Part shown: positions 55,850-64,000 of the stretch, piece after piece | Layout: every line of letters begins with the position of its first letter | How positions within the stretch are numbered: position 1 is the stretch's first letter | From: Larix kaempferi | Taxonomy: Eukaryota > Streptophyta > Pinopsida > Pinales > Pinaceae | DNA length: 64,000 nucleotides | Assembly (NCBI GenBank): GCA_027924585.1 | Contig: BSBM01000232.1 | Location: 24,339,501-24,403,500 of the forward strand | Reading direction: 5' to 3' | Translations under genes and position numbers: made by a program | Notes under the pieces: model-generated | What the model was told of the DNA's origin: nothing | Seen by the model: only the letters and a program-made list of their open reading frames with translations | Databases searched by the model: none

Positions 55850-56119
55850 CCTAGAATAAGAACTCCAAATGATCATCATTCCTTGACTTATTGTGATGAT
55901 GGTCTTCTTCTACATCAGCAGTTGAGGCTTCATGCTTCCTTTTGATTGAACTTCGACAATTATTTACATAATGACCATATGCCTTGCACCTGTAGCATTG
56001 TATCTGAGACAAATCCTTCTTCTCCTTCTTCTGATCTGAAGGAGGACTAGATCTCCTATCTTGGTGCTTGTGTTTATGGAACTTCCTTCCTTTTCCCTAA
56101 CCTTTCTTGGCATGGGATA
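55850..56119 (-). pseudogene. copia-4 gag C-terminus with zinc knuckle
   Basis: The minus strand encodes a basic region (HKHKHQDRRS) followed by CYRCKAYGHYVNNC, a CCHC knuckle, then KRKHEAS and an acidic tail. The N-terminal gag is cut off by the gypsy LTR at 56120. Confidence 0.75.
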
Positions 56120-59100
56120 TGTTGTCCGCCAAATTGCACACCAGTAGCGGAAATCTTTCGAAAGCTGTCTCCCTCACTGGCAAGTGGGGAGAGGTGTGGC
56201 CTTGGGGGCAAGCAATGAGCTAGGTACTGTCACCTAAATCCCAGCTCCTCCGTTTAGGCTAACTCCTAACGAAGCCAAGGGGGGTAGTCCCTACAAAGAG
56301 TTTCACTAAGGCTCTTATGTTTTATAATGTTTTTTGATGAAGTGATGCGGATGGGTGTTGTTTAGGAGTTTTTTGATGATGATGACCACAATTACAAAAA
56401 TAAACACAAGATGATAAGCAATCCACGTTGCGATATAAGAGTGCAAGATCAACAGTATATCAAAGACTTTAAAAAATGAGATAGCATCCATAGATAAATG
56501 ATTTCAAAAGGACAAATTGCCCAACAATATAAATATATGAAAAGTATAACAATTAGACCAGTGCCTTATCCATTGGGCGAAGGAGTCAAAAGTTGAATGT
56601 AATGCTGGGGGATGCTGAAAAGTAAGTCTTGATAGTAGTTGTTCGTGAGATCGTTGTGCAAATTATCTTGGTAAATTATACGTTTTTAGTGGTCATGATT
56701 ATTAGGCTAAAAACAAGGATATCAAAAGTCCGGAAATAGTACTGGTAACCTCTTAGATGATAGGTCGAAGCCACCCAAATTTCAAGAGGGTAAGTGTTCA
56801 ATTGCCTTTACCACCCTCGAGTCTGACAACGGGATTTCGGCACCACCTGTTTCAGGAAACAACCTCAGTAAATCTCGAAAGCAACACCGGTTCGTTGGTT
56901 GGGGTAAAGTTTTATTAAGTTATCACTTGTGAGATTTAGCAAATCCAACACCTTTCTGAGTACTAGCCCAACCCTTTCAGGTTGGCAGAGCATACGGGTG
57001 TTAGATAATTGACCAAGATAAATTAATTATGAAGGGGTGTGAGTTGGAATATTTTATTATTAAAGCACAGTTCAACTCTCCGATAGAGAGCGCTCTTGAC
57101 TTAGTCTTAAGACCAAAGTCCAAGAGACTTTAATTAATCTAAATGCCTAATGCAAGGAAAATGCAACAACTAAATGCTCTCCGACAGAGAGTGCTCTTGA
57201 CTTGGATATGGCCGAGTTCAAGAGAATTTAGTTCGTTTTATGAAAAAGAAGCAGTTGTACCTTGAAGAACAAATATGAAGCTTTAAAATGACTGAAAATA
57301 ATATGATGATAATGAGATGTAACAAGATGCTTGAAACAAACTGAAAATAAACTTAGTGTTCTACCAAGCAATATTAATCTAAAGGTGGGATCTACCTCCG
57401 AACAAGGTTGATCACTAGAACCACTAGTCCTTGAGACTTTCCAGCTAGCTGAAACTTCGGTAAGGAGGCTAATGGGGAACGAGAAGCTACCACAAAGCTA
57501 TGTGGCCTTTGGGATGCAATCCCAAAGTTTGCTTACTCTAGTCAAAACTTGGAAATGGAGTATAATGAAAGTAAAGAAGTTAATCTAAAGCATGAAACAA
57601 GAGAATTCTAAACTAGTAGAGCACAACACTCTTCCCCAAATGGGGAAGAAAAACCCAAGAAGTGGAGGACTCCTCCACTTAGCTTTTTATTAATTTGATA
57701 CAAGTGCCTTAGGAATGAGATCCTTGCAAGGTCTTTTGAGAAAAATGAAATAACTAATGAGAACTTTAAACTTAGAAACCCTTGAGGGCTTTTTTACAAA
57801 GGATAATGCTTGTAGTAGTTGTCTTTCTTGGTTTAAGCCTTCTCTTGGGTTTGATCTTCTTGAGTCTTGCTTTCCAAAAGCACCTCTTCTTCTTCAAAGT
57901 AACCTACACAAGCTCAAAAGAGATCTCAACAAGCACCCATTAAACGTTAATGAAAATCAAAAGAGAACTTGAAACTATCTAGCTCTAAAATCTATAAAAA
58001 GACTTTAAAAACTAAATGTATGAGATTCAACTTTGAAATATGCACAAAGGTAAAAACGGACCAGCAAACAACATACGCCTAAAAGATGATGGGAAAGAGA
58101 TCTAAAACATAAAAAATTTGAAATATTTTTGTATGCAATTTTTAACTTTTAAATGAGAGATCAAAAAATGCAAAAGAATAAACAAAAACTAAATGTAAGC
58201 CTAGCAAAAATATGAGATCTAACAAAGAATAAACTAAGATCTATCAAACAAAAGTGCAAGAAGTGAAACTTAAGATGCCTATGCTACTTTTTAAAGCATG
58301 AAACTAGGGCTTGTTTAACAAAATTTTAAAGATCTAAACAAATGAAATTTGATAGACAAATACAAACTTGAGACTATAGCATGAAACTTCAACTATTTAA
58401 AGCGCAAGTTTAAAAAATTAAACTAAAACTATCATTACCAAGATTTAACTTTAGTTTTTTGTGTCTTTTTGAAGGTGGACGAAAGGTGGAGGAACTAGGA
58501 GGAGGAAATAGAGATGGCAAGAAGAGTTTGGACGAAAGGTGGAGGAACTAGGAGGAGGAAATAGAGATGGCAAGAAGAGTTTGGACGAATGGAGAGATGG
58601 ACAAAAACGAAAAGTAAAGAGAAAAATGAGATCTAGGGTGGAAGAGCGAAAGGATGAAGGGAGAGGTCTTAGATGAGGAGGGATGGAGAGGCTTAGCAAA
58701 TCAAGTCAAAAGAGAGAGATTCAATGGAGAAAACTAGATAGCTAGAGGATGGAAGCTAGGGTAACCAAGGTAATTTGTTTTGAAATGCTTGTTGATGGAG
58801 GAAGAGGCAAGTCTCTTCTACTCGTTTCTTCTCTTGAGATAAGAGAGTCCTTTGGGAACCTGCAAGAAAGTTTGATTAGGTGCTAATAGCCATTGATGGG
58901 CAAAGAGTAACTTGACCTCCAAGTCGTTCTCCACCTTGTGTGAATCCTGCAAAACCCTTACACATTAAACAAGCCAAACCGAATAGTAGATTTCTAACAA
59001 TTATAGAACATATACTAAATAATGAAAAGCTTGAAGTAAAGAGTAAGGTGAGAAAAATGTCACCAAGCAATGTGAAAGACAACCCCAAAAGCTCTTGATG

Positions 59101-60620
59101 GACCTCCAAAGTCACTATTTTATTCAAGAATCAAACAAATGTTACAATAATATTTTGGCAGAGTGTTCATGCTCAAAATCTCCATGAGAAGAGAGCCAAA
59201 ATGGCATCTCTTTATAGCAAAGACTAGCTACCTAATACCTAATTCGAATTGGCAATCTAGGAGAGCCAATGGCACTTGACAAAAATCGAACTCCATGTCA
59301 AAATCCCAATCACCATCAAGCTTGGAGTCAATCTTCACCAAACAAGTCGAGTTTCATTGATTGAGATGAGGAGGTGGCCTCCACCTAGGCAAGGCGCCCC
59401 TCATCTCTTCCTTGGAAGTATCACCCATGCAATAAGTGAATGCCATGTGGTAGAACTCGAGCTCTATTGAGGGTTGACGTGAGCTAGCTTGGAGATGGCG
59501 TGAGGATTGGGTGGGTGGCTTGGAGCTTAACCAAACTTTGATTGGAATCTTGGTAGTTGAGAGTGGGAGGTGGCCTCCACCTAGGCAAGGCGCCCCTACT
59601 AACATTCAATGCAACTCAAAGCTTAACTCAATCACCAATAAATACTCATCCACATCACCCAATTCGAAATTGCATGCATGGAGGGCGAATTAGCTTGGAG
59701 AGATTTGCTTGTGTTGACTGTATACTCAACTGAATGATGACTGAGATGATTGGAATCTTCATTAATGTCCAGTGCCATGTCAATTAGCCTTTTATTTTAT
59801 TCAAATTGATTTATTTTGGAGAGATTTGGATTATCTCCAAAATATTCAATTTTATTATTTTAATTAATAATTTCTCTGTAACTGGGTTTTTTGAGAAAGC
59901 ATTAATTATGAGGCCTAATTGACATCCGAAACTTAGGATAAACTGGTCCGGGGATCATGAATGATTTTTGGCTTAAGTTTGGAGCCTTCAATCACTAAAT
60001 TCGGATCCCGGATGACTGACATATTACAAATTGAAATTTCTCCATTTAAACTATAGAGAAATTTATTTAAATTTAAAAAATAATTAAAAAACCCAAAACC
60101 AGAGGACCCGGTAAAAAAAATTCGAAATTTTTTCTGAGGGTCCTAGAGACTTAGGACATGACCAAAACCTATTCTAATAGTGTCTAGTAGGTTTATATAC
60201 ATCAGTTGGACTCTAATAACCCCCCATGGCTCAGATTTTTCAAAATCGAGCATTCCAGCTTTGGAGGAAGCGGGAGAAAACCTCATCGATTATAACTCGG
60301 CTATAGGCAAAGTATAATTGACAAGGGAAAAAACGCCCTGGAATACCTTAGTTGCTTAATCAAGTCATGGCGGACCGAGACACTCAGAATCCTACTAGCA
60401 CACTTTATTAGAAACCCCATGGGGCCATGGTCATGTTGACTGAAAAACAAAACTGACTAGCCAAAATTGGCTAGGCATAAATGCTGGATCATCTGATACA
60501 CTGGAGTACAAACATTCATTATGCTTGTCAAATGGTGGCTCTTCAGATAATCCAACGATGGTACAAATAAGTTGGTAACAGGATACAAATGCTTGATTCT
60601 CCTCAGGTTGAGTACCATGG
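56120..60620 (-). mobile_element. Long gypsy LTR, third copy (about 4.5 kb)
   Basis: On the minus strand it ends TTGGCGGACAACA at 56120 and starts near TACTCAACCTGAGGAGAATC (about 60620). It has the AGGGACTACCCCCCTTGG block near 56280, the inverted GAGCATAC block near 56990, a TATA-like box near 59208-59218 and GGCGCCCC words near 59390 and 59590. It is more diverged and longer than the gypsy-A and intronic copies, partly through a 53-bp duplication. Confidence 0.65.
58477..58589. repeat. 53-bp tandem duplication
   Basis: Two exact-looking units starting GGACGAAAGGTGGAGGAACT and the beginning of a third, at 58477, 58530 and 58583, inside the third long gypsy LTR. Confidence 0.95.
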
Positions 60621-60656
60621 AGTCTTTGTCGTGCTGCAATCCTTGTCTCCTCCTGA

Positions 60657-60911
60657 GTGCAATCTACCCATAGCTTATCAAAAGATTCTCTTGTTAAATT
60701 GCATACAGAAAAAGCTAAGAAATATTATGTTGAGGATCCTAAGAATTTGAAAAAGGAGTATGTTTTCGATACTGATAATAACGGAAATTATGCAATTAAC
60801 TCCAACTTTCTAACCCCTGTAAAAGAACAAATCAAAGATGAGAAAGTTAACGAGATATGGAGAATGAATTTTGATGGAGCACTACGTATTGCATCACTCA
60901 AGATGGACTAG
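60657..60911 (+). pseudogene. gypsy-D extra-RNase-H start, fused to integrase
   Basis: SLVKLHTEKAKKYYVEDPKN to MNFDGAL matches gypsy-A residues near 7750-7955. It is then fused at about 60882 to integrase sequence in another frame, with CAC shared by both parental borders. No catalytic set remains. Confidence 0.85.
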
Positions 60912-62050
60912 GCTGGAGAAACCCAGACGGATTGATACTTAGGTGTGTCGATGAACCAAAGTCCAAAAAACTCTTGGTTGACTTTCACTCGGGATTTTGT
61001 GGTGGTCACTATGCAACTAGAACTACAGCCCACAAGATCCTCCAAGCCGGCTATTACTGGCCAAGTATATTTTCCAAGGTGCACAAGTATGTTAGGAATT
61101 GTCAAGAATGTCATTTTTTTGTCAAAAATCAAAACCTAGCAGCCTTACCTTTGAAACAAGTAATAGTCCAAGCCCCTCTTCAGCAGTGGGGGCTTGATTT
61201 CATCGATCAATTCAAGGATAACTCAAGCAATGGTTATTCATGGATCCTTATTGTTACCGATTAATTCACTAAGTGGGTGGAAGCAATTCCCACCAAAAAG
61301 GCTACCGAAACTGTGATCATGGACTTTCTTGAAGATAAGAATATCACCAGGTTTGGTGTGCCTGGTAAAATAATAACCGATAATGCCAAAGCATTCAGCT
61401 TAGCAGAATTCTCAGCATTCTGTTTCAAGTACGGCATTATCTTATCCCATTCATCAAACTATTACCCCCAAGGAAATGGCCTTGTTGAATCCAGCAATAA
61501 GAACTTAATGACAATTATTAAGAAAACTGTTGGTGATAATAAAAAATCATGGGGTAGCAAAATCAAATTTGCATTATGGGCTGACCGTATTACCAAGAAG
61601 AGTTCCACTGGGAAGTCTCCTTTTGAGTTGGTATATGGCATGGAGGCTCAATTACCTATTCATCTTAAGTTTCCAACATACCAATTACTTCAACCTTTCA
61701 GTTCAGATCAGGACACCATTCAAAACAGAATCGATCAGATTGTTGAGTTGGATGAGAGCAGAAAAAGGGTTGTTGATAAAAGCATTAGGAATAGGGAAAA
61801 GATAAAGAAAAATTTCGATAAGTCTTCTAGACCTAGAGCTTTTCAGAAAGGTGACACAATGTTACTTTGGGATAAGAGAAGAGAGAAACCAAGCTTGCAT
61901 GGAAAGTTTGACAACCTCTGGACGGGGCCCTTTATCATAAATGACTTGGGTGGTGCCAATTCTTTCTTTCTCAACGACATGGACAGAGAAAAGCTCAACT
62001 TGCCAGTAAATGGGCAATTCTTGAAACTATTCTTCAGAGATAATATTTGA
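60912..62050 (+). pseudogene. gypsy-D integrase
   Basis: Zinc domain at 60932-61130 (SGFCGGHYATRTTAHKIL, CQECHFF), the first catalytic region LDFIDQFK, then a TAA at 61262-61264 where gypsy-A has Tyr. The rest (61277-62050) is open for 257 residues with ITDNAKAF, NYYPQGNGLVESSNK, GDTMLLWDKRR and the terminus LFFRDNI. Apart from that one stop, the integrase core is intact. It is the best preserved copy of this domain in the window. Confidence 0.9.
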
Positions 62051-62375
62051 TGCCTAAAAGGGCATCTGCCATCTATGTATCAGGGCTTTTCTAAACCCTA
62101 TACTCTTTCATTTTGTACATTATTTCTATATAATACTTTTGTATACTAAGTTTTGTATCATAGCATGTATATTATGCTTTGTATATTATTATGCAACTTT
62201 ATGCTTCATTTGGCTTATTTTTATATAACATGTGATTAATACACTTTTAGTGTCATGCAGAAAACAAAAGATTCTAGATTCTCGCACGATTTCCAGCTCT
62301 AAAGAACATATCAATCACGCGTCCCACAGCTGGAGCCAGATGTTGTCCACTGAAGTTGCACCATGGTGGACAACT

Positions 62376-62477
62376 TGTGAACCACAGAAGACTTGAACAA
62401 TATCATTGTTCATTTTCCAGAGTTCAGTGTTCATCAGGCAAAATTTTTTGCCTGTTTGTAATTTTGCATGTCCAGAC
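62376..62477 (+). mobile_element. gypsy-D 3' LTR, first ~100 bases
   Basis: TGTGAACCACAGAAGACTTG to CATGTCCAGACC, matching 24023-24120. It is cut by the next insertion. Confidence 0.8.
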
Positions 62478-64000
62478 CAGTGTTGCATATATCATCTCGA
62501 GGAAAGTATCAACGAGGGTCTAGAATATAACTTCTCAGTGGTATCAACGGAAAATATCAGAAAATGTCGGAGGGCACAAACAATACAAAAATACTCATTT
62601 TTTTCAATTTTTAAATAAGATGCATAAGATGTCAAGTGGTCACATATCTTCACTAAACTGAAAATTCTGAAACATGTTCCTGATAGGATGATACAAAATC
62701 ACATCAAAAGCTCAAAATAAATGTATCTCATGAGATGAATCATCATGAGGCATCTAGATACTAAATAATACATAATAAAATCAAAATGATAGATCATAGG
62801 TGTTATCACTAAAGTTGAACCCTGACTGCTAGCGTCAAGCTTAGAGAAATCTTAACAGTAAATAAAGGATAGTTGTAAACAGGACAGAGATCAAGATAAT
62901 TTTAAATATTTGAACAGCAGGGAATGTATCAACAGAGAATGGACACTAATAAGACATACCTATGAGGCATGACTTTGTGAAAACTATGATTTAGACTCTA
63001 TTTTCAAACCATTACAGATAGTTGCATGTTAACCAAGAGAATCATGACATGGAATGTTAAGACCATAGACAGACAGAATAATGGTAACATGTACTTTAAT
63101 TACTAAAACAAAATAGGCTCATAGATCACAATCATTTCAAAAAATAGCTATATCAACCCAAGAAATGTAATTCATGCCTCTGGCAATACAGTCTCAGCCC
63201 TCGGCTGGAACTCTCTCTTCTTCTTCCTTACAAACTCATGCAATATATAACAATTACAAGACCTGAGCTATTACAATTATTTAGGAATAAGATAGAGACA
63301 AACTCGAATGGGATACCAAGAATTTGGAAAAACTACTAAATTTAGAATTCGATCCCTAATCTTCATCCAGAAATTCCACACGTAACCTTGAATACTCGAT
63401 TGTTGCTGAGTTGAATACCCTCAATTTGGAGTCGATCTTTGACTGGAAACATTGGATGTTCTTTGCATTGTAAAAAATAGAATAAAGATAGGATTCGATT
63501 AAGAGGCTCGACACTTCAAAAGATTTATTTCATACTTCAAACGAGTAAGGATTTGTGATCTTTATTCTCCAGCTGTCCCGAGATCTTCCATTTGTTGCCA
63601 CATGTTTTTCCAGCTGCCATTAATTTTCTAAAATCCTGTAACTGGCAACAAGCTCTATTCTCTGTTAATTTTGATGCCCTGTTCTTCGGTTGACTGATCC
63701 TCTGCGACCTGCAGCCTTGAATGCTTAAAAATTGCCTGAAAATGTTCATGATTTCTTGAAAATATTTCTCAAACTGCAAGTCCACAATTGTTTCCTTTAA
63801 ATTTGGGATCGACCTCTTAAGATGTTGTAGCTGCCAGATGTTCAATTAATGATCCTCAATCTTTGATGACCTGTTACAAATATTTCCCCTGAAACTATGG
63901 AATTGAAATGAACTGTGGACTTATGATATCCATGAAGATAAAATAAGATTTCAACAACTCATTTGTTTACTCTCGGTGAATTCATGCTTTCCCTTTGGTA
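62478..64000. mobile_element. Edge of an unclassified insertion (possible hAT-like element), running off the window
   Basis: Similarity to the gypsy LTR stops at 62478, where CAGTGTTGCATATATC begins. Several TATCA words follow within 120 bases, reminiscent of subterminal repeats. No coding region is seen to the window end and the other end is not in view, so the superfamily is a guess. Confidence 0.35.

Larger units (their letters stand above)
52011..56119 (-). mobile_element. Ty1/copia remnant copia-4
   Basis: Minus-strand order: gag zinc knuckle (about 55980), a gap with no protease or integrase core, integrase C-terminus (55260), RT, RNase H (to 53435), a repeat-bearing 3' region, a polypurine tract and the 3' LTR. 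The upstream side is cut by the long gypsy LTR at 56120. Its LTR belongs to the copia-1 family. Confidence 0.82.
60671..62477 (+). mobile_element. Deleted second copy of the Tat-like gypsy element (gypsy-D)
   Basis: Starts abruptly in the protease/extra-RNase-H linker, reads to the first catalytic residues (MNFDGA), then jumps to the integrase zinc domain, so RT and both RNase H catalytic regions are gone. Integrase, 3' untranslated region and the first ~100 bases of the LTR (from 62376) follow. Another insertion interrupts the LTR near 62478. It is collinear with gypsy-A and has no chromovirus insertion. Confidence 0.88.

Overview
The window looks like nuclear DNA of a seed plant with a very large, retrotransposon-rich genome. 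A gymnosperm is my best guess, because a small conserved gene is spread over many kilobases of nested LTR retrotransposons, but this is inference and not proven. I see no bacterial operon, CRISPR array, rRNA or tRNA gene.

Host gene. Five short exons on the minus strand (42561-42599, 42214-42285, 27913-28026, 27716-27787, 27562-27598) have canonical GT/AG borders, read in phase without stops, and encode the start of a GTPase domain (P-loop GAPNVGKS, then DTPG). The protein resembles NOG1/Obg-class P-loop GTPases, closest in my memory to the plastid-related plant protein PDE318. Three introns are 117-275 bp, but one is about 14.2 kb and full of repeats. No further exon is visible, so the flanking introns may fill the rest of the window, or the gene may be truncated.

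Left part (1-27267). A copia LTR end (1-360) abuts a minus-strand fragment of a long gypsy LTR that carries a hAT-like element. Next comes a decayed copia element (copia-1, about 2086-6258) with 17 hairpin-forming repeats. Then comes a Tat-like Ty3/gypsy element (gypsy-A, about 6259-27267) with an extra RNase H between protease and reverse transcriptase and a 3.2-kb 3' LTR. Gypsy-A was invaded by a minus-strand SIRE-like copia element (copia-2, 9368-14302) and by a chromovirus (15343-22883, TSD TCCTT). The chromovirus was itself invaded by a second hAT-like element (19185-20227, TSD CTTATGAG).

Middle part (27268-44217). This holds the exons and their introns, a second copy of the long gypsy LTR on the minus strand (30040-33255), repeat-rich non-coding DNA, an array of short hairpins (38610-39055) inside an LTR-like unit, and a LINE fragment.

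Right part (44218-64000). Copia-3 (44218-50763, TSD ATGAG) is the best preserved element. It is followed by a LINE RT fragment, a minus-strand copia-4 remnant (52011-56119), a 4.5-kb gypsy LTR (56120 to about 60620, minus), a deleted second gypsy copy (gypsy-D, 60671-62477), and the edge of another insertion running off the window.

No element here looks autonomous, because every pol region carries stops, frameshifts or deletions. The main interest lies in the TE-swollen host gene, the module order of gypsy-A, the hairpin/minisatellite arrays in copia terminal regions, and the hAT-like family recognised by shared termini and 8-bp duplications.
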